Notes: generated from the letters alone by a model not told the origin. DNA of 8,675 nt from an uncultured cyanobacterium (GCA_937894105.1 CALCTI010000453.1:1-8675); one strand, 5' to 3'. Counted from the first letter of the stretch, positions 1 through 6,538 are shown. Numbers and translations are program-made.

Positions 1-121
1 CCTACCAATGGGGCTAGTCCCTCTGGACTCCCGTTGGGCTGTGTGGCTGCTGGGGGTTGATCGCCAATCCGTGGTAGGCTCGACTCGTTTTTGACGCCCT
101 ATCCTGGTTGGATCTAGCCCT
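1..121 (+). other. Region before rfbC; possible tail of an upstream gene or a structured leader
   Basis: No complete gene is visible here. One + frame is open from the window edge (about position 2) to a TGA at 92-94 and would end in ...VDRQSVVGSTRF. It could be the last 30 codons of an upstream gene, leaving 27 nt before rfbC, but the minus strand also has open frames, so this is weak. The same stretch can fold: CCTACCA (1-7) is complementary to TGGTAGG (72-78), GGG+AGTCC (11-20) pairs with GGACT+CCC (25-32) across a CTCT loop, and 54-59 pairs with 65-70. A run of five T follows at 88-92. No convincing Shine-Dalgarno precedes rfbC. Confidence 0.25.
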
Positions 122-688
122 ATGCAAATAACCGCTACGGCAATTCCTGAAGTGCTGTTAATTGAGCCGAAGGTGTTCGGTGATGATCGCGGCTTTTTCT
201 TTGAAAGTTTTAATCAGAAAACGTTCGCTGACCAAACGGGTGTCACCGATAATTTTGTTCAGGACAACCATTCCCGCTCCACCAAGGGAGTCCTGCGAGG
301 GCTACACTATCAAATCCAACAGCCCCAGGGAAAATTAGTGCGAGCGGCTGCCGGGGAGATTTTTGATGTGGCGGTAGATATCCGCAAAAGGTCACCCACC
401 TTTGGACAATGGGTGGGAGCCGTGCTCAGCGCTGCCAATAAGCATCAGCTTTGGGTGCCCGCCGGGTTCGCCCATGGGTTTGTGGTGTATTCCGACACCG
501 CCGAGGTGCTTTACAAAACCACTGACTATTACGCCCCCGCCCACGAACGCTCCATTCTTTGGAACGATCCCGAAATCGGGATTAATTGGGGCTTTGATGG
601 GGACGTGCAACTGTCGAAGAAAGACAAAGTGGGTAAACCCCTCGCCGAAGCTGACTTATTTGACTATAAAGTTGCCGCCGCCGTGTAG
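122..688 (+). CDS. rfbC: dTDP-4-dehydrorhamnose 3,5-epimerase (RmlC)
   Basis: This cytoplasmic enzyme epimerises C3 and C5 of dTDP-4-keto-6-deoxy-D-glucose, the third step of dTDP-L-rhamnose synthesis. The 188-residue length is normal for the family. The cupin core carries the family signature GVLRGLHYQ (residues 57-65), whose His62 matches the catalytic base, followed by Lys71 of QGKLVR and the PAGFAHGF strand (113-120). Tyr131 in YKTTDYY fits the catalytic acid. The N-terminal part DDRGFFFESF (21-30) is also typical. The ATG at 122 gives a standard N-terminus, although the ribosome-binding site is weak. rfbD starts only 11 nt after the stop, so the two are almost certainly cotranscribed. 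Function is assigned from motifs; nothing looks truncated or degraded. Confidence 0.95.
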   Translation: MQITATAIPEVLLIEPKVFGDDRGFFFESFNQKTFADQTGVTDNFVQDNHSRSTKGVLRGLHYQIQQPQGKLVRAAAGEIFDVAVDIRKRSPTFGQWVGAVLSAANKHQLWVPAGFAHGFVVYSDTAEVLYKTTDYYAPAHERSILWNDPEIGINWGFDGDVQLSKKDKVGKPLAEADLFDYKVAAAV

Positions 689-699
689 CGCCTCCCAAC

Positions 700-1590
700 A
701 TGCGAATTTTATTAACCGGAGCTAAGGGACAGCTAGGTCAGGAATTACAGCCTGTGCTGGCACCGCTAGGAGAGGTTATTGCTGCCGATCGCACCGTGGT
801 GGATTTAGCCAATACCGCCGTCCTTTATGACCAGGTGGCGGAGCTGGAGCCTGATGTAATTGTGAACGCGGCGGCCTATACGGCGGTGGATAAGGCGGAA
901 AATGAGGGTGCATTAGCCCAAGCGGTTAATGGCGAAGCACCTGGAATTTTGGGGCAGGTTGCCCGCGATCGCCAGGGCTTCCTTTTTCACGTTTCCACCG
1001 ACTATGTATTTAACGGCAGCCAAGGTCGTCCCTATCGAGAAACGGACCCCACTGATCCCCTGGGAGAATACGGACGCTCGAAGCTAGCAGGGGAGCAGGC
1101 GATCGCCCAAACGGCTCCCAACCACAGCGCCATTATTCGCACCGCCTGGGTGTATGGCACCGGCGGCACCGGGAATTTTGTAAAAACAATGCTCCGGTTG
1201 GGGGGCGATCGCCCGGAACTGCGAGTGGTGGCGGACCAAATCGGTAGCCCCACCTGGACCGGGGATCTGGCGGCGGCGATCGCCCAGCTCATTCCCCAGC
1301 GCAGCGAAGACCTGGCAGGCACCTACCATTACACCAACAGCGGTGCGGCAAGCTGGTACGACTTTGCGATCGCCATTTTCGAAGAAGCCAAAGCCCTAGG
1401 AGTCGACCTCGCCATTGAAACAGTTGTCCCCATTACCACTGCTGACTATCCCACCCCCGCCCAACGCCCGTCCTATTCCGTGCTGGCGGGGAAAAAAATC
1501 GCCGCCAAGCTGGGACACCCGGCCCCCCACTGGCGTCAAGGCTTACGAAAAATGCTGACCGAGTACGTGCCTAAGCTGTCGTCCCAGTAA
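700..1590 (+). CDS. rfbD: dTDP-4-dehydrorhamnose reductase (RmlD)
   Basis: This short-chain dehydrogenase/reductase reduces the RmlC product to dTDP-L-rhamnose with NAD(P)H, the last step of the pathway. The 296-residue length is typical. The N-terminal Rossmann motif is LLTGAKGQLGQEL (4-16). NAAAYTAVDKAE (56-67) and STDYVFNG (99-106) follow, and the catalytic pair is Tyr124/Lys128 in YGRSK. RTAWVYG (147-153) and the RPSYSVL segment (256-262) are also characteristic of RmlD. It sits 11 nt downstream of rfbC on the same strand. Five HIP1 octamers lie inside the gene (965, 1099, 1205, 1276, 1366), so it looks long resident in the genome. An 88-nt gap separates it from the next gene. Confidence 0.95.
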   Translation: MRILLTGAKGQLGQELQPVLAPLGEVIAADRTVVDLANTAVLYDQVAELEPDVIVNAAAYTAVDKAENEGALAQAVNGEAPGILGQVARDRQGFLFHVSTDYVFNGSQGRPYRETDPTDPLGEYGRSKLAGEQAIAQTAPNHSAIIRTAWVYGTGGTGNFVKTMLRLGGDRPELRVVADQIGSPTWTGDLAAAIAQLIPQRSEDLAGTYHYTNSGAASWYDFAIAIFEEAKALGVDLAIETVVPITTADYPTPAQRPSYSVLAGKKIAAKLGHPAPHWRQGLRKMLTEYVPKLSSQ

Positions 1591-1665
1591 CATCGTCTCA
1601 GTCACACCGTTCGACAACCCAGCTTGCCCTGAGCAACCCCTCCCCACTAACCCGTCCCAACCCCC

Positions 1666-1671
1666 AAGGAG
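1666..1671 (+). promoter_or_regulatory. Shine-Dalgarno AAGGAG of the thymidylyltransferase gene
   Basis: AAGGAG lies 7 nt before the ATG at 1679. It is the clearest ribosome-binding site on the + strand of this window and fixes the start of the rmlA-like gene. rfbC, rfbD and arsS lack an equally good site. Confidence 0.75.
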
Positions 1672-1678
1672 CCGTTCT

Positions 1679-2752
1679 ATGAAAGCACTAATTTTGTCTG
1701 GTGGACGCGGCACCCGACTGCGCCCGCTGACTTACACGGGAGCTAAACAGCTGGTGCCGGTGGCCAACAAACCCATCCTGTGGTACGGCATTGAGCGCCT
1801 AGTGGCAGCGGGCATCACCGATATTGGCATTATTATTAGCCCAGAAACCGGCGGAGAAATTCGCGATAAAACCGGCGACGGGGCACAATTTGGAGCCCAA
1901 ATTACCTACATTCTCCAGGACGAGCCCGCCGGTTTAGCCCACGCCGTTAAAGTGGCGCGACCGTTTTTACAAGACGATCCCTTTGTGATGTATCTGGGGG
2001 ACAACGTTATTCAGGCCGATTTGAGCCGATTTTTAGAACCCTTCAAGGAGCAGCATTTCGACAGCTGTATTTTGTTGCGGCGGGTAGACAATCCCAGCGC
2101 CTTTGGGGTGGCTACGGTGGACGAATCAGGGCGGGTGTTGAAACTGGTCGAAAAGCCCAAGGATCCGCCGTCAAATTTGGCTTTGGTGGGAATTTACTTC
2201 TTCGGACCCGCCATTCATGAGGCGATCGCTGCCATCAATCCATCAGCTCGAGGGGAGCTAGAAATCACCGACGCCATTCAAAAGCTAATCGACACGGACA
2301 AGCTAGTGGATTCTAGCCTACTGGACGGCTGGTGGTTAGATACGGGTAAAAAGGACGACCTACTGGAAGCAAATCGGGTCATTTTAGACACCACCCTAGG
2401 CAAAGAGAACCTAGGAACCTTAGACGATCGCAGCCAAGTGATTGGTCGCGTTGAAATTGGAGCCGGGTCCACCCTGAAAAATTCCACCGTGCGCGGACCG
2501 GTGGTCATTGGCGAAAACTGCCAGCTAGAAAATTGTTATATCGGTCCCTACACCAGCATTGCCGACGACGCGCGACTGGTGGACGTGGACCTGGACCATA
2601 GCGTAATTTTGCAGGGGGCAGTGATTGACGGGCTTAACCAGCGCATTGTAGACAGCGTGGTGGGACAGCGAGCCAAGCTAACCGCAGCCCCCCAACGCCC
2701 CAAAGCCCTGCGCTTTATGATTGGCGACGATTCCCAAATTGAGCTGGCTTAA
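1679..2752 (+). CDS. Glucose-1-phosphate thymidylyltransferase, long form (RmlA-like)
   Basis: This is a sugar-1-phosphate nucleotidyltransferase, most likely making dTDP-glucose from glucose-1-phosphate and dTTP, the first step toward dTDP-sugars. The signature ILSGGRGTRLRPLT (5-18) is the nucleotide-binding loop, AKQLVPVANKP (22-32) follows, and the metal-binding Asp is in YLGDN (105-109). At 357 residues it is longer than the usual 290-residue RmlA: from about 245 on it carries hexapeptide-like repeats (VVIGENCQLENCYIG and neighbours) expected to form a left-handed beta-helix. That is the long-form, StrD-like class. The start is supported by AAGGAG 7 nt upstream. Neighbours rfbC and rfbD argue for a rhamnose role, but a different dTDP-sugar or another nucleotide specificity is possible, so I leave the symbol blank. 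An intrinsic terminator follows. Confidence 0.88.
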   Translation: MKALILSGGRGTRLRPLTYTGAKQLVPVANKPILWYGIERLVAAGITDIGIIISPETGGEIRDKTGDGAQFGAQITYILQDEPAGLAHAVKVARPFLQDDPFVMYLGDNVIQADLSRFLEPFKEQHFDSCILLRRVDNPSAFGVATVDESGRVLKLVEKPKDPPSNLALVGIYFFGPAIHEAIAAINPSARGELEITDAIQKLIDTDKLVDSSLLDGWWLDTGKKDDLLEANRVILDTTLGKENLGTLDDRSQVIGRVEIGAGSTLKNSTVRGPVVIGENCQLENCYIGPYTSIADDARLVDVDLDHSVILQGAVIDGLNQRIVDSVVGQRAKLTAAPQRPKALRFMIGDDSQIELA

Positions 2753-2773
2753 GCCAAAAAATAAATCCGCTGA

Positions 2774-2812
2774 TGTGGCGAATGATCCCGCAGAGTCGCC
2801 CACGTTTTTTTT
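2774..2812 (+). terminator. Intrinsic terminator after the dTDP-sugar cluster
   Basis: GTGGCGA (2775-2781) pairs with TCGCCCAC (2796-2803) with one bulged C and a 14-nt loop. Eight T follow at 2805-2812. It sits 22 nt after the thymidylyltransferase stop and would separate the cluster from arsS transcription. Confidence 0.75.
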
Positions 2813-2870
2813 AGATTCTACTAAGCTGGGGATCAACAACTTTTGCTAGGGCATCAATCTGTCTATACCT

Positions 2871-3881
2871 ATGGTCACTTCAGCAGTTCAAGCACCTAAG
2901 TCCTGCACGATTCCCTCCTTTGCGGAGCGGTTAAACGGCCCTTTAACCAAGGTCCCGATCACCACTTTGCAAATCAACCTAGGACGCAAGTGTAATCTGG
3001 CTTGCGCCCACTGCCATGTGGAGGCGGGGCCCCGGCGAACTGAGGAGCTATCGGAAGATGCCTGCGACCAGTTGGTGGAGCTAATTGAGCAGTTTGACCA
3101 AATTCAAACGGTGGATGTGACCGGTGGTGCGCCGGAAATGAACTATGGGTTTCGCCCGATTCTGGAAGCCGCTCGACGGCGAGGAAAAAAGGTAATTGTG
3201 CGATCCAATTTGACCATTTATTTTGTGGACGGCTTTGGGGATTTGCCGGACTATTTTGCGAAGCATCAAGCCCATGTGGTGGCCTCCCTGCCCTGTTATC
3301 TACAGGACAACGTGGATAAAATGCGCGGGCATGGGGTTTTTGATGATTCCATCAAAGCGCTCCAGTGGTTGAATCGGTTGGGGTATGGGTCTGATCCGAA
3401 TTTAAATATTGATTTGGTTTACAATCCGCCGTTTCCCATGTCGGAGGATTTTTCTTTGACGCCTGATCAGGTGGGCTTGCAGGCGGCTTATAAGAAGTAC
3501 CTGAAAGAGAATTTTGGGATTGTTTTTAATCAGCTTTATGCGATTACAAATTTACCGGTGGGGCGCAGTAAGCGGTTTTTTGAGCGCAGTGGTTTGCTGA
3601 ATCCCTATTTGCGGTTTTTATCGGATAACTTCAACGGCGCGACGGTGCCAGGGCTGATGTGTCGCAGTCAACTGTCGGTGGATTATCACGGCAATGTGTT
3701 TGATTGCGATTTTACGCAGATGGAGGATATGCCGGCGCGGGATGCCGCTGGAAATGCGCTGAAGGTGGCGGATTTTCTGGCGGCGGGGAGTTTGGACTTG
3801 ATTCCGACGGTGCAAACGGACGATTATTGTTATGGTTGCACCGCTGGCTGTGGGTCTAGCTGCGGTGGTTCCCTAACCTAA
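2871..3881 (+). CDS. arsS: Radical SAM/Cys-rich protein, ArsS family (arsenosugar biosynthesis)
   Basis: The 336-residue protein has the radical SAM iron-sulfur motif CNLACAHC (Cys41, Cys45, Cys48) and a TGGAPE SAM-binding stretch (84-89). The C-terminal Cys-rich region includes Cys264, Cys279 and the tail CYGCTAGCGSSCGGSL (Cys320, 323, 327, 331). This layout is characteristic of the rSAM/Cys-rich family with a DUF3641 C-terminus, named ArsS for the step that moves the SAM-derived deoxyadenosyl group to a methylated arsenical in arsenosugar synthesis. Some homologues are selenoproteins; here every such position is a Cys codon and there is no in-frame TGA. ArsM, the methyltransferase partner, is not in the window. 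No clear Shine-Dalgarno precedes the ATG. The gene contains no HIP1 site and its second half is rich in T-ending codons and TTG, unlike rfbD. The family call is strong; the arsenic role is family-level knowledge. Confidence 0.85.
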   Translation: MVTSAVQAPKSCTIPSFAERLNGPLTKVPITTLQINLGRKCNLACAHCHVEAGPRRTEELSEDACDQLVELIEQFDQIQTVDVTGGAPEMNYGFRPILEAARRRGKKVIVRSNLTIYFVDGFGDLPDYFAKHQAHVVASLPCYLQDNVDKMRGHGVFDDSIKALQWLNRLGYGSDPNLNIDLVYNPPFPMSEDFSLTPDQVGLQAAYKKYLKENFGIVFNQLYAITNLPVGRSKRFFERSGLLNPYLRFLSDNFNGATVPGLMCRSQLSVDYHGNVFDCDFTQMEDMPARDAAGNALKVADFLAAGSLDLIPTVQTDDYCYGCTAGCGSSCGGSLT

Positions 3882-4090
3882 TTCGAGTACGGGACAGGAG
3901 TGTTTTGATAGGAATGTTTTGAGCCTTCAAAATCCCTAAGATGCCCCAATCTCGCTCGAAGCGATGTTGAGTCAGCAAGGGCAGAATGCGGCTTTCGGCT
4001 TGTTTCGTATTGGCATTATCCTAGAGTTGCCCCAGGCATCCACACAAACCTATTAGGGCAATTGCAGTCAAGAAAATTTCGGATAAATGG

Positions 4091-4777
4091 GTGAGGTCCG
4101 CTAGCAAGACAGCGACGGGCTCAAGAAGGGGGCGATGGGGGGCGATCGCCCTCTTTGGCGGTTTGGGGATTGCTTTGGCGATCGCCCTATATTGCCATCC
4201 ATCGTGGCACCTTCTCTTTAACCGCGACGAAGTGGTGTGCTGGCTGGAAACCTTGGGACCATGGTCAGTGCTGGGGTTTATTGGTGCCCATATTGTAGCG
4301 ACGGCGGTGGGCGTGCCTGGGACCGTGCTGGTGCTGGCGGGGGGCGTTGTGTTCGGCGTATTCTACGGCACTCTTTGGTCGGTGATTGGCGCCACACTAG
4401 GGGCGATCGCTGCTTTTGCCCTAGCCCGAACATTACTACGCGATTCCATTATGAAACGCTGGGGACATTCGTCACGACTGCAACGGTTAAATCAGCGGTT
4501 AGAGCGATCGCCATTGGCAGTCGTGCTGGCGGTACGGTTTGCGCCTGTGTCACCCTTTAACGTGGCAAATTTTCTATTTGGACTAACACCCATTTCCCTG
4601 CGAACCTATGCCATAGGAACCTTTTTCGGCATTATTCCTGGAACCGCACTTTATACCTGGACCGGCAGTTCGGGTGCCAGGATGCTGTCTGGGGGAAATC
4701 CGGCGCCCTTTGCGATCGCCATCAGCGCCTTAGTCATCCTATCGATCCTCCCTCTGATACTGAGGCGAAAATACTAA
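4091..4777 (+). CDS. TVP38/TMEM64 family membrane protein (VTT domain, DedA superfamily)
   Basis: This 228-residue inner-membrane protein has a first TM helix at about 17-34 after a basic N-terminus, hydrophobic/re-entrant segments at about 58-113, and a last helix at about 204-223. The VTT (SNARE-associated) core includes GVPGTVLVLAGGVVFG (74-89), the hallmark VRFAPVSPFNVANFLFG (148-164) with Arg149, Pro152, Pro155 and Asn160, and IGTFFGIIPGTALY (175-188). Members of the superfamily are linked to lipid scrambling or transport and envelope homeostasis; the substrate here is unknown. The start is a GTG at 4091: the ATG at 4087 is in another frame and stops at once, and no ATG or GTG lies just upstream in frame. 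The gene lies 209 nt after arsS on the same strand and carries several HIP1 sites (4142, 4178, 4403, 4504, 4712). Its 3' end faces cpcA. Confidence 0.87.
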   Translation: MRSASKTATGSRRGRWGAIALFGGLGIALAIALYCHPSWHLLFNRDEVVCWLETLGPWSVLGFIGAHIVATAVGVPGTVLVLAGGVVFGVFYGTLWSVIGATLGAIAAFALARTLLRDSIMKRWGHSSRLQRLNQRLERSPLAVVLAVRFAPVSPFNVANFLFGLTPISLRTYAIGTFFGIIPGTALYTWTGSSGARMLSGGNPAPFAIAISALVILSILPLILRRKY

Positions 4778-4822
4778 GCAAAGCGATCGCACCCCCTGAC
4801 AGAGCCCTTTGTTGAAGCAGAT

Positions 4823-4911
4823 GTAACTTGACGGTAGGGTGCGTTGGAACGCACCGCAGGATGTTTGATTTCTGATTCGGTGCGTTGGCAGGCACCCTAC
4901 CGTCAAGTTAC
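4823..4911. mobile_element. 89-bp palindromic MITE/REP-like element
   Basis: The outer arms 4823-4842 and 4892-4911 are perfect 20-bp inverted repeats, beginning GTAACTTGACGG. After a 5x5 internal loop, AACGCACCG (4848-4856) pairs perfectly with CGGTGCGTT (4878-4886), leaving a 21-nt apical loop. The left half can also fold alone as GGTGCGTTGGAACGCACC (4838-4855). The 10-mer GGTGCGTTGG occurs twice as a direct repeat (4838 and 4879). AGAT stands immediately outside both ends (4819-4822 and 4912-4915), as expected for a 4-bp target duplication, although one more T:A pair could extend the arms instead. GTAGGGTGCGTT-type palindromes are, from general knowledge, common dispersed repeats in cyanobacteria. 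No transposase is encoded, so any movement would be in trans. Confidence 0.75.
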
Positions 4912-5028
4912 AGATGAGAGCGTTCAAGGAATTCACCACTCATTATCCGGACTTGATATAAATCCCTTGTTCAGCTATAACTTCCGCTTCGTTTTATCCG
5001 TCGAACTCACGCCATCAGAAGCGTAGGG

Positions 5029-5063
5029 AAAAAAACGCAAAAAAAAGCTCCCGGAAAGGAGCC
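5029..5063 (-). terminator. Intrinsic terminator of cpcBA
   Basis: Read on the minus strand, GCTCC (5062-5058) pairs with GGAGC (5051-5047) across a 6-nt loop. It is followed directly by eight T (5046-5039) and, after CGTTG-type spacing, by a second run of seven T (5035-5029). It lies about 73 nt beyond the cpcA stop and closes the transcript before any linker gene could be read. Confidence 0.75.
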
Positions 5064-5136
5064 AACAGATAAGTCCAAAAACCCTAAAGGCTAATAAACT
5101 TAATCAGCACGGTTACTCTCCGGGAAACCACTCAAA

Positions 5137-5625
5137 TTACACCAAAGCGTTAATGGCGTAGTCGAAGTAGTTGTTAGCTTCAGTGGCAGCCTGACCGCTC
5201 AAGCCATGGTTTGACTTGATGTACTTCAAAGCTTCTACGTACCAGCTAGGAGATAGCTCAAAAGTTTGGTTGATTTCAGCCAAACCAGCCAATAGGTAGT
5301 CATCCATAGGACCGGTACCACCAGCGATTAGGCAGTAGGTCACCATGCGTAGGTAGTAGCCCACGTCGCGAGCACACTTTTGCTTACCCACTTCGGTGGA
5401 AGCGTAGTTAGGACCAGCCATGGTGGTGGTGTAAGGGAACTTGCTGTAAACAGCTTGAGTTGCGCCTTGGATCAAAGCATCTTTCTTGCCGGTCAAAGTC
5501 TTCGCCGCATCCAAGCAAGCCTGGGCACGATCAAAACGACCAAAGGCAGCCTGTAGCTCAGTGTTGCTTAGGAAGCGACCTTGGGAATCAGCAGCGGAAA
5601 TCGCTTCAGTAATAGGGGTCTTCAT
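5137..5625 (-). CDS. cpcA: C-phycocyanin alpha subunit
   Basis: This light-harvesting biliprotein pairs with CpcB to form the alpha-beta monomer that stacks into phycobilisome rods on the thylakoid surface. The 162-residue length is exact for the family. The start MKTPITEAISAADSQGRFLS is typical. Cys84 in KQKCARDVGYYLRMVTYC is the phycocyanobilin attachment site, with the conserved Asp87 beside it, and the end GLSGQAATEANNYFDYAINALV is characteristic. Small oddities are Cys37 in RAQACLDAAK, where the alpha subunits I recall have Gly or Ser, and a final Val instead of Ser. The gene lies 59 nt after cpcB; the site before its ATG is only a weak AGAGA. No cpcC/cpcD rod linker or cpcE/cpcF lyase follows; a terminator does. 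There is no HIP1 site in the gene. Confidence 0.97.
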   Translation of the reverse strand: MKTPITEAISAADSQGRFLSNTELQAAFGRFDRAQACLDAAKTLTGKKDALIQGATQAVYSKFPYTTTMAGPNYASTEVGKQKCARDVGYYLRMVTYCLIAGGTGPMDDYLLAGLAEINQTFELSPSWYVEALKYIKSNHGLSGQAATEANNYFDYAINALV

Positions 5626-5684
5626 GAATCTAGTGAATCTCTAAGTAATGTCCAAACGTCTAAAGTCAGCAGTGCCAGGGTTTC

Positions 5685-6203
5685 TTAAACCACCGCATTA
5701 GCAGCGCGGTCGAAGTAGCCAGAAACCTCAGACATAATGGCGCTGCAATCACCAGAAGTAATGCCGTTGGTATCGCCAGCGATCTTCAGGGCTGCTGCTT
5801 TCATGTTCTGAACACCAGCGGCAACGGAAGCACCGGGAGTTCCCAAAGCTAAATAGGTCTCACGCAAGCCATTTAGACAACGATCATCTAGAACACTCGC
5901 GTCACCCGCCAAGATCGAGTAGGTAACGTAGCGTAGGATGATTTCCATATCGCGCAAGCAGGCAGCCATGCGACGGCTGGTGTAAGCGTTGCCGCCGGGC
6001 TGAATTAGCTGGGGCTGGTCAGCAAACAAGCTACGAGCTGCTTCGGCAACAATGGTAGAAGCGTTGCTGGTTAGACGGTTGACGGTGTCTAAGCGCTTGT
6101 TGCTGTCGCTCACCATGGCGCTCAGAGCAGAGAACTGAGAATCGCTTAGAAAATCGCCACGGGCATCGGCTTGAGATACAACCTTTGCAAATGCGTCATA
6201 CAT
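5685..6203 (-). CDS. cpcB: C-phycocyanin beta subunit
   Basis: This is the beta subunit of phycocyanin, 172 residues, as expected. The phycocyanobilin-binding cysteines are Cys82 (RMAACLRDMEII) and Cys153 (TSGDCSAIMSEV). Having two sites in beta and one in alpha is the C-phycocyanin pattern. Asn72 in GGNAYTS is the residue that is gamma-N-methylated in this family. The N-terminus MYDAFAKVVSQADARGDFLS is canonical. The start is fixed by AGGAGA 9 nt upstream on the minus strand. It is the first gene of a two-gene unit with cpcA. Codon use is rather uniform and HIP1 is absent, which fits a very highly expressed gene. The bases 6204-6500 upstream form a long leader. Confidence 0.97.
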   Translation of the reverse strand: MYDAFAKVVSQADARGDFLSDSQFSALSAMVSDSNKRLDTVNRLTSNASTIVAEAARSLFADQPQLIQPGGNAYTSRRMAACLRDMEIILRYVTYSILAGDASVLDDRCLNGLRETYLALGTPGASVAAGVQNMKAAALKIAGDTNGITSGDCSAIMSEVSGYFDRAANAVV

Positions 6204-6212
6204 GTAAATTAG

Positions 6213-6218
6213 TCTCCT
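6213..6218 (-). promoter_or_regulatory. Shine-Dalgarno AGGAGA of cpcB
   Basis: On the minus strand AGGAGA is followed by nine bases and then the cpcB ATG at 6203. It is the strongest ribosome-binding site on that strand in this window. Confidence 0.8.
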
Positions 6219-6280
6219 GTTATTAGGATGGGTCGAATTTCGGTTGTGGTTTTATCTTAATTTAGACAACACAAACGCTG

Positions 6281-6312
6281 CCTTGCGCACGGTAACAGTG
6301 CATTGCGTAAGG
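6281..6312 (-). repeat. Imperfect palindrome in the cpcBA leader
   Basis: Read on the minus strand, CCTTACGCA (6312-6304) pairs with TGCGCAAGG (6289-6281), with a single A/C mismatch and a 14-nt loop. Inside it, GCAC and GTGC offer an alternative 4-bp hairpin. The element begins about 78 nt before the cpcB ATG, well inside the predicted untranslated leader and away from the ribosome-binding site. No T-run follows, so it is not a simple terminator. It could be a DNA operator or an RNA stability/translation element; which one is not decidable from sequence. Confidence 0.45.
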
Positions 6313-6495
6313 ATATGAAACAAACCGCTAGCGATTGCAGACGCACGCCCCATAGAGGTTGATCACTGGCTGAAGCAGTAAGGCAGGATCGACCCTGAGC
6401 CCTTTAATCTGAGAGACTGCTCAGTATTTATGAGAAGTGTGATGAACCTCTGAATCGTGCCGTGCCGCTAAATTTTGCTTGCTATAGTTCCTCAG

Positions 6496-6538
6496 CTTCA
6501 TTCTTTATACAATGGTCCTGTGGGTTTGTTCGTTACAA
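6496..6538 (-). promoter_or_regulatory. Predicted cpcBA promoter
   Basis: On the minus strand TGTATAAAG (6511-6503) supplies a -10 TATAAA. The TTGTAAC block (6538-6532) begins 29 nt before it. At the standard 17-nt spacing there is no consensus -35, only CGAACA, which suggests an activator-dependent promoter. The arrangement TGTAAC, about 20 nt, then TGTATAAAG matches what I recall of the Synechocystis cpc promoter; that is from memory and unaligned. Transcription would start near 6496-6498, giving an untranslated leader of about 290 nt, long as in other cpc operons. Confidence 0.6.

Larger units (their letters stand above)
4778..5136. other. Convergent intergenic region between the VTT gene and cpcA
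   Basis: The 359 nt hold a HIP1 site just after the VTT stop (4783-4790), the palindromic MITE-like element (4823-4911) and the cpcA terminator (5029-5063). The stretch 4916-5028 is more AT-rich and has no recognisable gene. A short + strand open frame crossing the element (4844-5023) includes the palindrome itself and has no family resemblance I can see, so I do not call it a gene. There is no linker or lyase gene here, although such genes commonly follow cpcA. Confidence 0.8.

Noticed and set aside
3835..3880. Selenocysteine insertion in ArsS, as in some homologues
   Set aside because: All C-terminal Cys positions are TGT or TGC and the reading frame has no TGA before the normal stop.
3952..3964. 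TCGCT-CGA-AGCGA small palindrome after arsS
   Set aside because: Only 5 bp of stem, a 3-nt loop and no following T-run; too weak to call a terminator or operator.
4739..4939. Minus strand open frame over the VTT 3' end and the palindromic element
   Set aside because: It crosses the inverted repeat and the end of a well-supported gene, with no recognisable domain.
4844..5026. Short + strand open frame of 60 codons after the VTT gene
   Set aside because: Its first third is simply the right part of the palindromic element and it has no ribosome-binding site or family resemblance.
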